From: an uncultured Ruminococcus sp.
Lineage (GTDB): Bacteria; Bacillota; Clostridia; Oscillospirales; Ruminococcaceae
Direction of reading: 5' to 3'
Length of the DNA: 64,000 bases
Assembly (NCBI GenBank): GCA_934435205.1
Contig: CAKSAK010000003.1
Span: 405,107-469,106 of the forward strand
Shown: piece by piece, positions 8,509-17,831 of the stretch
How positions within the stretch are numbered: the first letter of the stretch is position 1
Layout of the letters: each line of letters begins with the position of its first letter
Notes under the pieces: model-generated
What the model was told of the DNA's origin: nothing
What the model saw: only the letters and a program-made list of their open reading frames with translations
Database searches by the model: none
Translations under genes and position numbers: made by a program

Positions 8509-10899
8509 TTATTTACCGCTTCTTTCAACAGAAATAACGTTCTTTATTTTCTGAAGCTTGTTTATAACATTGTTGAGCTGTTCCATTCCTGCTATGCTGA
8601 CAGTTACGGAAAGCATTGCATTGCCGTTTTTCAGTTCCCTTGAGGTTGACTCATATATAAAAATATTGATCATTGCAAGCGCTGACGAAACGTCTGCCAA
8701 CAGACCTATTCTGTCAACTGCAACAATATCCAAAGTACACTTGAAATAGCCCGTATGCTTTTCAGAACTTTCCCACTTAACATTTATCCAACGAGCGGCA
8801 TTTTCAGGATCATCTTTCTGCGAAAGATAGTTCACGCAATCCTTTTTATGCACGGATATGCCGTGACCTCTCGTGATAAAGCCGACTATCTCGTCACCTG
8901 GAAGCGGATTACAGCACTGTGCAAACTTGATAGCGCAGTTGTCGATGCCGTCAACGATAACACCAGTGGAATTTTTGGAAGTCTTTATCTTATTTTCAAG
9001 GTCAGAAGTATCAGGCTGAGCCTTTTCACCATATTTCTTATTATACTCAGATTTCAGCCTTTGCATCACCTTTGAAAGCTGAACACCACCGTAACCTATG
9101 GCCGCGAAGAAATCATCAAGAGTATCACAACTGTGTCTGTGCATATCCATTTTGAGAAAGTCCTCGAGTTCTTCCTCAGGCACTCTTATATTATTTCTGC
9201 GGAACTCTCTTTCAAGAGCATTTCTGCCCTCAAAAATATTTTCCTCACGTCTTTCCTTTTTAAACCATGAACGTATCTTGGATTTGGCTTCATTGGTCTT
9301 GCAGATATTGAGCCATGAACGGCTTGGACCATGACCAACGACATTTGTCGTAAGTATCTCGATTATCTCGCCTGTTTTTATCTGATAATCATAAGACACC
9401 ATTTTCTTGTCTACCTTTGCGCCGCACATCTTATGACCCACCTGTGTGTGGATAGCGTAAGCAAAGTCGATAACAGTTGAGCCAACAGGCAGTGTTATCA
9501 TATCTCCCTTTGGAGTGAAAGCAAAAACGTCCTCAGGGGCAAGGTCGTTTTTAATAGCCCTCACTATCTCCTCAACATCGTTTGACTCCTGCTGTGACTC
9601 GATTATCTGTCTTATCCATGCAAGGCGCTGATCGTCCTTTGAGCTACCCCTTACGCCCTCTTTATATTTCCAGTGAGCAGCGATACCATATTCAGCAGTT
9701 CTGTGCATTTCCCATGTTCTTATCTGAACCTCGAAAGGTATTCCCTCTCTGCCGATAACAGTTGTGTGCAGTGATTGGTACATATTAGCCTTAGGCGTGG
9801 AAATATAATCCTTAAATCTGTTTGGGATAGGTCTGAACATATCGTGGATTATGCCAAGTACGTTATAGCACTCGGTAACTGTATTGACGATAATTCTTAC
9901 GGCATAACGATCATATATCTGGTCTATCTCCTTGCCGTCACGATATACCTTTTTATAGATACCATAATTGCTTTTAACTCGACCCTCGATAAGTGGAACA
10001 GGGTCAAAGTCCTTTTCAAGCCTGTCATGTATCTTGTGTTTAATATTCTCAACAAGCTGTTCACGGCTGCCCTTTCTGAGCTGCATTTGCTCGTCTATCT
10101 CGGCATAAGCATATGGATCAAGATAGTAAAAAGCAAGATCTTCAAACTCGTCCTTGATAGAGCGTATTCCAAGGCGATGAGCTATCGGTGCATAGATGTT
10201 CATTGTTTCATGGGCGATAGTTCTGCGTTTTGAATCTTTGCAATAATTAAGAGTACGCATATTGTGAAGTCTATCTGCAAGCTTTATTATAATAACACGG
10301 ATATCCTCGCTCATTGCAAGGAGTATTTTTCTGATATTCTCGGCTTTCTGCTCGTCCTTGGTGAAAGTTTCTACCTTTTTCAGCTTTGTAACGCCATTTA
10401 CAAGCATTGCAACGTCTGAGCCAAAATTCTTCTGCAATTCTTCAAGAGTGCATGGAGTGTCCTCCACAACGTCATGAAGAAGTGCCGCACAAATAGTATC
10501 AGTATCCATGCCAAGCTCCAAAAGAATATATGCGACAGACAGCGGATGCGTTATATACGGCTCGCCAGACTCTCTTTTCTGATTTTGATGATACTTTTCG
10601 GCAAGCTCATAGGCGGAAACGATTTTTGACAGGTCATACTGCCTCTCACCATCAAGTATTTTCTGAATAAGTGCATCAATGGAACACACCGACCTCTCAC
10701 CTATATGCTCAGGCTTTGAAGCTTCAGGCACAGCGTCGGTATAGTCCGGAGAAGCAGTAGGAGCAGGCTTTTCTTCAAACTGCTCTTTAACCTCGGCTTC
10801 GGCAGGAAGATCTTCTTCACTGACAGTTTTTATCTCAGGCATATTTTCTATCTTATCCATTTCAGCAGGATCAAGCAAAATATTCTCTTTATCTGACAT
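8509..10899 (-). CDS. rel: Bifunctional (p)ppGpp synthetase/hydrolase, RelA/SpoT family
   Basis: The 796-residue protein makes and degrades (p)ppGpp, the alarmone of the stringent response. After an acidic, proline-containing N-terminal extension of about 70 residues comes the HD hydrolase domain (LLHDVVEDT near residue 140), the synthetase domain (GRVKSNYGIYKK near 310, EVQIRTWEMH near 400), a TGS domain (DVFAFTPKGD near 470) and a C-terminal ACT domain. The hydrolase HD pair and synthetase motifs look intact, so both activities are expected. I choose ATG 10899, directly after the recJ stop and behind AAGGCAGG, rather than the upstream ATG at 10929. It is the second gene of the recJ operon. 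Confidence 0.93.
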   Translation of the reverse strand: MSDKENILLDPAEMDKIENMPEIKTVSEEDLPAEAEVKEQFEEKPAPTASPDYTDAVPEASKPEHIGERSVCSIDALIQKILDGERQYDLSKIVSAYELAEKYHQNQKRESGEPYITHPLSVAYILLELGMDTDTICAALLHDVVEDTPCTLEELQKNFGSDVAMLVNGVTKLKKVETFTKDEQKAENIRKILLAMSEDIRVIIIKLADRLHNMRTLNYCKDSKRRTIAHETMNIYAPIAHRLGIRSIKDEFEDLAFYYLDPYAYAEIDEQMQLRKGSREQLVENIKHKIHDRLEKDFDPVPLIEGRVKSNYGIYKKVYRDGKEIDQIYDRYAVRIIVNTVTECYNVLGIIHDMFRPIPNRFKDYISTPKANMYQSLHTTVIGREGIPFEVQIRTWEMHRTAEYGIAAHWKYKEGVRGSSKDDQRLAWIRQIIESQQESNDVEEIVRAIKNDLAPEDVFAFTPKGDMITLPVGSTVIDFAYAIHTQVGHKMCGAKVDKKMVSYDYQIKTGEIIEILTTNVVGHGPSRSWLNICKTNEAKSKIRSWFKKERREENIFEGRNALEREFRRNNIRVPEEELEDFLKMDMHRHSCDTLDDFFAAIGYGGVQLSKVMQRLKSEYNKKYGEKAQPDTSDLENKIKTSKNSTGVIVDGIDNCAIKFAQCCNPLPGDEIVGFITRGHGISVHKKDCVNYLSQKDDPENAARWINVKWESSEKHTGYFKCTLDIVAVDRIGLLADVSSALAMINIFIYESTSRELKNGNAMLSVTVSIAGMEQLNNVINKLQKIKNVISVERSGK

Positions 10900-10900
10900 T

Positions 10901-12940
10901 TTAGTTACCTGCCTTTCCAAGCATTTCATTCAGCTTAACAAGAGTTTCAGAGTCCTCAAGATTTACCTTTTGTTTCGGCACAACGTAGCTTATTTTCATA
11001 GTTGCGGGTCTGAACTCTATAAGACCCTTATCACGGAAAATATCAACGCAAATATGCAGTTTGCAATAATTCATGCTGTCGCCTGATATTTTCATGAAAA
11101 TATTATCTAACGTAATATTCTTAACTGCACTTATGTATTTATATACGCTGATAAGCTCCTGCCTTGTGGGGATTATTTTTCTTATGAAACTTGCAGGAAG
11201 CTGATCCCCGCGCATAAGCTTTTCATAACAATCCTTTGCCGCAAAATATCTCTCCTGCTTCACTCCGCTCAATCTGTGGTCGATAACTCTTATGGATACC
11301 GACTCACGGTTATTGAACACATTTATCCCAAGCTCCACGAGCATATCAAGCTTATCGCCAACTGCAAAACAAGCCTTTTCAGGTGCAAGGGAGAAAATAA
11401 GCGCCTGTCCTCTGTAGCTTCCGTATGAAAACTCAATCTTTGTATGCTTTCCCTGCGAAAGCGGTATTATCTTATCTACTCTTACTCCAAGCATTGCAAA
11501 AACAGGTGCAGGGTTTTCAGCGCCAAAAGGCTCCATTGCGGCAAGACCCTTTACATTATCAAGGTTGATATCCTGCGGCATAAGAAGCTTATCAGCAGTA
11601 AGCTCTACGCTTGGAAACTTCTCCATAGGGTCGCTGTATTCATACACCATTTGAGTAAACTTTTCGATGTTCTCAGCTTTCAAGGACAAACCGCCTGCGC
11701 ACTCATGTCCGCCGAATTTATCTAGAAGCTCTCCGCAATACTGAAAGCACTTAAATATATTGAAGCCCTTTACGCTTCTTGCAGAGCCTCGTGCATTGCC
11801 GTCATCATCAATGGAGATTATAACATTCGGCTTTCCGTAAAATTCAAGTATGCGCGAAGAAACAATGCCGATAACGCCATGGTGCCAGCCCTTGCCTGAA
11901 AGCACAAGCACTCTGTGGTCAAGCACTTCTGGGTGAGCGTTTATGTGGTTTACTATTTCTGTCATTATCTCAGTTTCCGTTTGCTTGCGCTGGGCGTTGA
12001 GATTCAAAAGAGTGTCAACGTAATTTTCAGCGTCCTCTGGGTCTTCGCTGAGAAGTGTTTTTACCGCTGTCAGCGGCGAGCCAAATCTGCCCGAAGCGTT
12101 TATAACAGGTGCTATCCTAAAAGCAATGCCTGTTGAGTCAAGAGCGTTTCTGTCAAGCTTTGCTTTGTCTATAAGATAGTTTAGTCCCAATATTTCGGTG
12201 TTTGCAAGATATTCAAGACCACGCTTGACAATAGTTCTGTTTTCCCCTGTGAGTGGCACAACATCCGCAACTGTACCGATAGCACAAATATCGGCATACT
12301 GCTCCATAACAGTATCATAGCTTCCGCCGTCAAGTGCAGCACAGAGTTTGAAAGCTACGCCAACGCCTGCAAGGTCTTTGTATGACGAGGGGCAATCTGC
12401 ACGATGCGGATTAACGATAGCCCTTGCCCTTGGAAGCTTCTCAGGGGGCTGGTGGTGGTCGGTGATAACAAGCTCTATATCAAGCTCAGCAATATGCTCC
12501 GCTTCCTCAACCGCAGAAATGCCGTTATCCACAGTGACAATAAGCTTCACACCCTTTTCCGCAAGCATATCAATAGCTTCCATGTTCATGCCATATCCAG
12601 CCTCACGCTCAGGGATATAGTACATAACGTTTGCGCCCATGCTTTCAAGATAGTTGTAAAGTATAGTGGTGGACGTAACGCCGTCGCAATCATAGTCACC
12701 GTAAATACAGATAAGGTCATACTGATCTACCGCCTTGTTTATCACCTCGGCGGCTATAGCCATATCCTTTATAAGAAAAGGATCGCTTAGTTCCTCACCC
12801 TTAAAAAATTCAGCAAGGCTGTCAAAGTCAGTGAAACCCCTTGAAGTCATGACGTCTAGGGTAAGGCTTTTCAAGTCGCACTTGTTCATAAACTCTGCAG
12901 TTTTCACAGGGTCAGGTCTGTTTATTCTCCATTTTTTCAT
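10901..12940 (-). CDS. recJ: Single-stranded-DNA-specific exonuclease RecJ
   Basis: The 679-residue protein has the DHH phosphoesterase motifs of RecJ: GDYDCDGVTS near residue 80, the DHHQPP motif near 160, and the DHHA1 motifs GWHHGVIGIV near 355 and GGHECAGG near 415. RecJ degrades single-stranded DNA 5' to 3' in recombination and repair. The C-terminal region beyond residue 560 is an extra domain seen in Firmicutes RecJ. The gene starts at ATG 12940 behind AAAGGAC and is the first gene of a five-gene operon with rel, the MBL hydrolase, hemZ and rlmCD. A near-consensus promoter lies about 40 bases upstream. Confidence 0.93.
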   Translation of the reverse strand: MKKWRINRPDPVKTAEFMNKCDLKSLTLDVMTSRGFTDFDSLAEFFKGEELSDPFLIKDMAIAAEVINKAVDQYDLICIYGDYDCDGVTSTTILYNYLESMGANVMYYIPEREAGYGMNMEAIDMLAEKGVKLIVTVDNGISAVEEAEHIAELDIELVITDHHQPPEKLPRARAIVNPHRADCPSSYKDLAGVGVAFKLCAALDGGSYDTVMEQYADICAIGTVADVVPLTGENRTIVKRGLEYLANTEILGLNYLIDKAKLDRNALDSTGIAFRIAPVINASGRFGSPLTAVKTLLSEDPEDAENYVDTLLNLNAQRKQTETEIMTEIVNHINAHPEVLDHRVLVLSGKGWHHGVIGIVSSRILEFYGKPNVIISIDDDGNARGSARSVKGFNIFKCFQYCGELLDKFGGHECAGGLSLKAENIEKFTQMVYEYSDPMEKFPSVELTADKLLMPQDINLDNVKGLAAMEPFGAENPAPVFAMLGVRVDKIIPLSQGKHTKIEFSYGSYRGQALIFSLAPEKACFAVGDKLDMLVELGINVFNNRESVSIRVIDHRLSGVKQERYFAAKDCYEKLMRGDQLPASFIRKIIPTRQELISVYKYISAVKNITLDNIFMKISGDSMNYCKLHICVDIFRDKGLIEFRPATMKISYVVPKQKVNLEDSETLVKLNEMLGKAGN

Positions 12941-12979
12941 ATAGAAATAGTCCTTTACGCAAATTTACATTCATAATTT

Positions 12980-13008
12980 ATTATACCACATAAACTGCCT
13001 TTTTTCAA
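12980..13008 (-). promoter_or_regulatory. Sigma-A promoter of the recJ-rel operon
   Basis: On the minus strand TTGAAA (13003-13008) and TATAAT (12980-12985) are separated by exactly 17 bases. The element lies 40 bases upstream of the recJ start and reads towards it. Confidence 0.85.
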
Positions 13009-13042
13009 GTAGCATCAAGAAAAAGTATGAAATTTCAGGCAT

Positions 13043-13075
13043 AAAAACAGCACCGCAGAAATTCCCGCAGTGCTG
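13043..13075 (-). terminator. Intrinsic terminator of the exopolysaccharide operon
   Basis: On the minus strand a 9-bp stem with one U-G pair (13048-13056 with 13067-13075) is followed by five T (13043-13047). It lies 13 bases after the stop of the nucleotide-sugar dehydratase gene and just upstream of the recJ promoter. Confidence 0.85.
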
Positions 13076-13088
13076 AAATATGATTCTT

Positions 13089-15197
13089 TTATTTTGACGC
13101 AGAAACTGCAACAGCGTTTCTGCCATATTTTTCATTACCTGTTGGCTTATCACCTACAGGACTGAATGTCGGAACGATCTTTTCGACCATTTCAACGATA
13201 TTTTCGTCATTGTTATAGCTTGCACGAGCAAGCTCTCCAAGCTGACCAAGGAACGTTTCTGTGTCAAATGGTATAGGCTTTCCGATATGGATAAGCTCAT
13301 TGTCCGTTTTCATCATACCCTCCTCAGCCATAAGCTTCTCCTCAAAAAGCTTCTCGCCAGGACGCAGACCTGAGTAAACTATTTTGATATCCACATCAGG
13401 CTTATATCCTGAAAGTCTGATAAGATTTCTCGCAAGTGTGTCTATCTTCACAGGCGCACCCATATCAAGGACAAATATCTCACCGCCCCATGCGTATGTA
13501 CCTGCCTGAAGAACAAGGCTCACAGCCTCAGGAATAGTCATGAAATATCTTATGATATCAGGGTGTGTGACAGTAACAGGGCCACCTGCTTCTATCTGCT
13601 TTTTGAACAGTGGGATAACAGAGCCGTTGCTTCCAAGAACGTTTCCAAAACGAACTGCAACAAACTGTGTGCCATCTCTGTCCTTGTTGCCAACACTTTC
13701 GATCTTTACCGCTTCACTGCTCTCTATATTATCAACAGCAATCTCGTCTAACGGATCGTCCTCAAGCATACCGTCTGTCATTTCATCAACGTGTGCGTGA
13801 AGCATTGGCAGAAGATCAGTTCTGCCTGCCTTGCTGATAGCGTCCATGCTCTGGATGACCATTTCGCAGAGTCTTTTACTTGCACCCATAATATTAGTAG
13901 GATTTACAGCCTTATCGGTGCTTATAAGCACAAATCGCTTTGTGCCATGCTTCAAAGCGGCATAGGCTGTCTTGTATGTACCAACAACGTTGTTTTTGAT
14001 AGCTTCATTAGGACTTGTTTCCATAAGCGGAACGTGCTTATGTGCTGCAGCGTGATAAACGATATCAGGCTTGTATTTTTCAAAAACATCATTGATACGT
14101 CTGCTGTCACGAACAGAGCCGATAAGCGTCACAAGATTGATCTTGCTGCCATATTTACGCTTTAGCTCCTGCTCGATCTCATAGGCGTTGTTCTCATAAA
14201 TATCAAATATGATAAGCTGTTTAGGCTCGTGACCTGCTATCTGTCGGCAAAGCTCGCTTCCGATAGAGCCACCGCCACCTGTTACCAATATTGTCTTGCC
14301 TTTAAGGTGCTGGAATATCTCGTCCATGTTTACTCTGATAGGCTCTCTTCCAAGCAGATCCTCGACTGCAACAGGCTTCATCTTACTGAGAAGCACTTCA
14401 CCATTTGTTATCTGATAAACGCCCGGAAGCTGTTTCATCTCACAGCCTGTTTCCTTACAAATATTAAGGATATCCCTTTTGTTCTCAGGTGATGCAGTTG
14501 GAATTGCAAAAAGTATCTGATCGATATTGTACTTCTTGACGCTTTCCATAATACAATCACGTCCACCGACGATAGGAACGCCTCCGATATTTCTTCCCCA
14601 CTTATTTGGGTTATCATCGATTATGCAGAGCGGTCTTGCACTTATACGTTCTGACATCGTAAGCTCTTTAAGGATCATCTGACCTGAAGCACCAGCACCA
14701 ATGACCATTGCATTATGCACTGCCACCTGATTTGTTACCTGTTTTGCCCTTAAAAGGGTTACATATCTATAGGCAAAACGCACTGCCGTTATAAGCACGA
14801 ACTGAGTTCCCGCTCCTACTATATAGTAAGCCACCGGCATTCTCATAAAGAGTGATGTTATACCCACAGCCTGGAATATGGTAGTGACTATCGAGGCCAA
14901 AAATATCCTTGACAGTTCACCAATGCTAGCAAACCTCCACAAACTATTATAAAGCTTGAACTCAAAAAACACAACAACACAGAAAGCTGTGTATATGGGA
15001 GCAAACTTTACATAGGCAAGCATATACTCCTTTGGTATTGCAGAAAAAGTAAGGTCAAATCTGATGAAAAGTCCGAAAATGTAGGATAGATTTACGGCAA
15101 CAATATCATAGAAACACAGAAAGAATGCAATAAGCATCCAATGCTTTATCTTTTTGTTTTTCCACACCTGAGCTGTGTTTTCACTTGTTTTCTCCAT
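13089..15197 (-). CDS. Membrane nucleotide-sugar dehydratase/epimerase, CapD/WbpM/PglF family
   Basis: The protein of about 702 residues has four N-terminal transmembrane helices, a CoA-binding-like Rossmann segment (VIGAGASGQMIL near residue 190) and a C-terminal extended SDR domain with the NAD-binding motif VTGGGGSIGSEL near residue 310. This layout is that of 4,6-dehydratases/5-epimerases acting on UDP-N-acetyl sugars in capsule and glycan synthesis. The SDR part carries an extra acidic insertion of about 50 residues after the first half (HVDEMTDGMLEDD). The start is taken at ATG 15197; GGAGG lies 12 bases upstream, a little far. It is the third gene of the exopolysaccharide operon. Confidence 0.87.
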   Translation of the reverse strand: MEKTSENTAQVWKNKKIKHWMLIAFFLCFYDIVAVNLSYIFGLFIRFDLTFSAIPKEYMLAYVKFAPIYTAFCVVVFFEFKLYNSLWRFASIGELSRIFLASIVTTIFQAVGITSLFMRMPVAYYIVGAGTQFVLITAVRFAYRYVTLLRAKQVTNQVAVHNAMVIGAGASGQMILKELTMSERISARPLCIIDDNPNKWGRNIGGVPIVGGRDCIMESVKKYNIDQILFAIPTASPENKRDILNICKETGCEMKQLPGVYQITNGEVLLSKMKPVAVEDLLGREPIRVNMDEIFQHLKGKTILVTGGGGSIGSELCRQIAGHEPKQLIIFDIYENNAYEIEQELKRKYGSKINLVTLIGSVRDSRRINDVFEKYKPDIVYHAAAHKHVPLMETSPNEAIKNNVVGTYKTAYAALKHGTKRFVLISTDKAVNPTNIMGASKRLCEMVIQSMDAISKAGRTDLLPMLHAHVDEMTDGMLEDDPLDEIAVDNIESSEAVKIESVGNKDRDGTQFVAVRFGNVLGSNGSVIPLFKKQIEAGGPVTVTHPDIIRYFMTIPEAVSLVLQAGTYAWGGEIFVLDMGAPVKIDTLARNLIRLSGYKPDVDIKIVYSGLRPGEKLFEEKLMAEEGMMKTDNELIHIGKPIPFDTETFLGQLGELARASYNNDENIVEMVEKIVPTFSPVGDKPTGNEKYGRNAVAVSASK

Positions 15198-15307
15198 AAA
15201 TAAAACATACCTCCGCTCGTTTAAAGCAATGAATAAGATCACACCATGGCCACCCCTCAATGGCACAGTGCAGGCTATTTATAATATCATCAATATTTTT
15301 CCTATAC

Positions 15308-16012
15308 TTAAAAAGCAAACATTCTTTCTTCGTCAGCCATAGCCGACATGAGTACTTTATCAGAACGTCTTATATTTTCACTTCCAGATCTTTTAGCTAT
15401 AAGATCAAAATTAGGTTTTCTGTCATCAAAATTATGAGCGTCACTTCCAAAGACAAAATCTCTGCCACTTGAAATAAGCTTATTAACAAAACGCCTTGTG
15501 ACAAAGTGTTCAAAAGCCTCAGCATTTATCTGAAAAACTGCATCCACAGACATCAGACTTTTCAGATCTGACTTTGAATAAACGCCCATATATCTATGTA
15601 CATGGGCGATTATCGGAATAAGCATTCGAGAATTTACTATCTCGTCTATCTCCTCGACGATCCAACTGTTATACTGAGCGAATGGTGGTTCAAGAAGAAT
15701 AAGTCTTGTTCCGCTGATACACAACTTGTCAAGTTCTTCTAATCCACTGATACCCTTTTCTATAGCCACCTCAGCGCCAATATGTATATCCTTCACGGCA
15801 GGGTCAGCCGCCATGAGCTTCTCATAAGCATTTTGCCGTTTGACAAGATAACTGTCTAAAGAAGCTTCTCTGTGCATATAAAAATGCGGTGTTGCCACAA
15901 TTATACCTATGCCCTGCTGTTTCATCATTTTTATCATTTTAAGTGATGTTTTGATGCTGTCAGAGCCGTCATCAATATTCGGCAGTATGTGGCTGTGATA
16001 ATCGGTAGTCAA
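15308..16012 (-). CDS. PHP-family tyrosine-protein phosphatase, CpsB/CapC type
   Basis: The 234-residue protein begins with the metal-binding motif DYHSHILPNIDDGS (residues 4-17) and has further PHP motifs ATPHFYMH near 40 and GSDAHNF near 195. CpsB-type phosphatases remove phosphate from the tyrosine-rich tail of the cognate tyrosine kinase and so control capsule length and export. The start is a TTG at 16012 with GGAG eight bases upstream. It lies 19 bases downstream of the kinase gene in the same operon, as expected for this pair. Confidence 0.9.
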   Translation of the reverse strand: MTTDYHSHILPNIDDGSDSIKTSLKMIKMMKQQGIGIIVATPHFYMHREASLDSYLVKRQNAYEKLMAADPAVKDIHIGAEVAIEKGISGLEELDKLCISGTRLILLEPPFAQYNSWIVEEIDEIVNSRMLIPIIAHVHRYMGVYSKSDLKSLMSVDAVFQINAEAFEHFVTRRFVNKLISSGRDFVFGSDAHNFDDRKPNFDLIAKRSGSENIRRSDKVLMSAMADEERMFAF

Positions 16013-16031
16013 TCTAACATCTCCATGTCAT

Positions 16032-17525
16032 TTAACTTTCGGCAGAAGCGTCCTTCCCACCGTATTTATAGCTATAGTCATATTTATACTTGTAGCTATA
16101 CTTGTATCCGTAATGAGAACCGTTCTTTGCGGAAATATCATTAAGAACAAAACCAAGCAGATTGCAATCGCCTAGATCAAGCTTCTTCATAGACTCCTCT
16201 ATCTCCTGATATGTAGTTCTGCCATATCTTGCAATGAGAAGAACGCCTGCGACCTCGTCTGCAAGGCTCATTACGTCAGTTACAGGTAGCAGCGGTGTGC
16301 CATCGATAATAACATAATCATACTTATGCTGAACATATTCAAGCAATTCACGCATTTTCTCAGAAGCAAGAAGCTCCGATGGGTTTGGAGGCAAAACGCC
16401 TGATGTAAGCACTGCAAAGTTACCATTCTTGGTTTCATGCACACACTTATCAAAAGTGCTTTCACCACTAAGAATAGTAGATAGTCCAACATTGTTTTTT
16501 AGCTTGAAGTTTCTGTGCTGAACAGGTTTTCTCATATCAGCGTCAATAAGAAGTACCTTATTTTCTGTTTCAGCCATTGAAGCTGCAAGGTTTGCAACTG
16601 TCACAGACTTACCCTCACTTGGATTAGGGCTAGAAACGACAACTATCTTATTTCGTGTTGTAGAGAGTGTAAACATAAGGTTTGTACGCATTGTTTTGTA
16701 GTTCTCTACAATATTAAACGGTATATCCTTATTATTGAACAGAAGCTGTTTTTTTCTGTCAGCAGAAGAACCTTCATCCTTTTTAGAAGTCTTTCCGCCA
16801 ATATTCATTATCTCACCAACGATAGGCTTCTGATAAATGTCGCCAAGCTCATCAGAATTCTTTACAGTGTTGTCGAAGAAGTCGATAACAAGTATCACAA
16901 GAACAGCCACCATCAAGCCACCAACAAAGCCAAGGGCAACATTTTTAGTGGTGTTAGGAGAAACAGGTGTATTGTAAACCTCAGCGTCACCTATCTTTTC
17001 AACTGAGCCTGCACCGATAACTCTTATAAGAAAGCTTGGAGCAACGTCAGCCATAATGTTACAAAGGTCAGAAGAAAGCTTTGCATTGGTTGTTGTGGCA
17101 GTTATCTGAAGTACCTCTGTCTGATTTACAGCGGTCATGTTATAAGCATTTCTCAGACCGTCATTTGAAACCCTGCCACTTGTTACAGTAAAATAAGGAG
17201 CAAGCTGTTCAGGAGTATACATCTCAAGAAGCTTATCGCTTACCTCGTTCATTACCGGGTCATCAGTAAGTATAACAATATAGGTCTGTACCAGTGACTT
17301 TGAAGCATTAATGTCCTGTAAGTCAACATTTGTCTTGTCCTGACCCGTTGTCTGATTATCAGCACTTTTAACATACATTGAAACGTGAGACTGATACTGC
17401 TCACTCATAACAAATTTTGATACAAAAAGGGCCAGTATCGCACACACTATTGAAGCGGCAACGATATACCAAACCTTTCCGAGAAGAAGTACCAGAAGAT
17501 CCTTGATAGTGTAATTTTTTTTCAT
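16032..17525 (-). CDS. Wzz-type chain length regulator fused to BY-kinase (polysaccharide tyrosine autokinase)
   Basis: Residues 1-220 form a Wzz-like domain with two transmembrane helices (about 15-38 and 195-220). The cytoplasmic part is a P-loop tyrosine kinase with Walker A NPSEGKSVTVAN near residue 290, A' motif VLLIDADMRKP near 325 and Walker B VIIDGTPLL near 420. The tail is a cluster of tyrosines (YGYKYSYKYKYDYSYKYG), the autophosphorylation site. Firmicutes usually split this protein into CapA and CapB; here both are fused. The enzyme regulates polymerisation and export of exopolysaccharide with the phosphatase encoded downstream. The start ATG 17525 follows GGGTGAG. Confidence 0.92.
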   Translation of the reverse strand: MKKNYTIKDLLVLLLGKVWYIVAASIVCAILALFVSKFVMSEQYQSHVSMYVKSADNQTTGQDKTNVDLQDINASKSLVQTYIVILTDDPVMNEVSDKLLEMYTPEQLAPYFTVTSGRVSNDGLRNAYNMTAVNQTEVLQITATTTNAKLSSDLCNIMADVAPSFLIRVIGAGSVEKIGDAEVYNTPVSPNTTKNVALGFVGGLMVAVLVILVIDFFDNTVKNSDELGDIYQKPIVGEIMNIGGKTSKKDEGSSADRKKQLLFNNKDIPFNIVENYKTMRTNLMFTLSTTRNKIVVVSSPNPSEGKSVTVANLAASMAETENKVLLIDADMRKPVQHRNFKLKNNVGLSTILSGESTFDKCVHETKNGNFAVLTSGVLPPNPSELLASEKMRELLEYVQHKYDYVIIDGTPLLPVTDVMSLADEVAGVLLIARYGRTTYQEIEESMKKLDLGDCNLLGFVLNDISAKNGSHYGYKYSYKYKYDYSYKYGGKDASAES

Positions 17526-17590
17526 TTGAATAACTCACCCTGTTGTTGATATTTTCGTTATTTTCTCAAAAAATAAACCGTACAATAATA

Positions 17591-17619
17591 ATTTTATCAC
17601 ATTCTATTCAAAAAGTCAA
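17591..17619 (-). promoter_or_regulatory. Sigma-A promoter of the exopolysaccharide operon
   Basis: On the minus strand TTGACT (17614-17619) and TAAAAT (17591-17596) are 17 bases apart, 66 bases upstream of the kinase start. The remaining intergenic DNA, 17526-17831, is AT-rich and shows no gene or further clear signal. Confidence 0.85.
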
Positions 17620-17831
17620 CTTAAAACGATACGTTTTTTTGTATTTCAACAAAAAAATGGTTTTTTGTTATAACATACAATAAGATAAACAAAATCAGCC
17701 AAGTATTTGTTTGAAAATCATATAAGCTGACAGCTTAATTTGACCATTATGAAGCTTTTAAATAAACTGATGTCGTGTGTAACATATATATTTACCATAT
17801 AGCAAATCCTTTTGGGATCAATTTCTTTGAT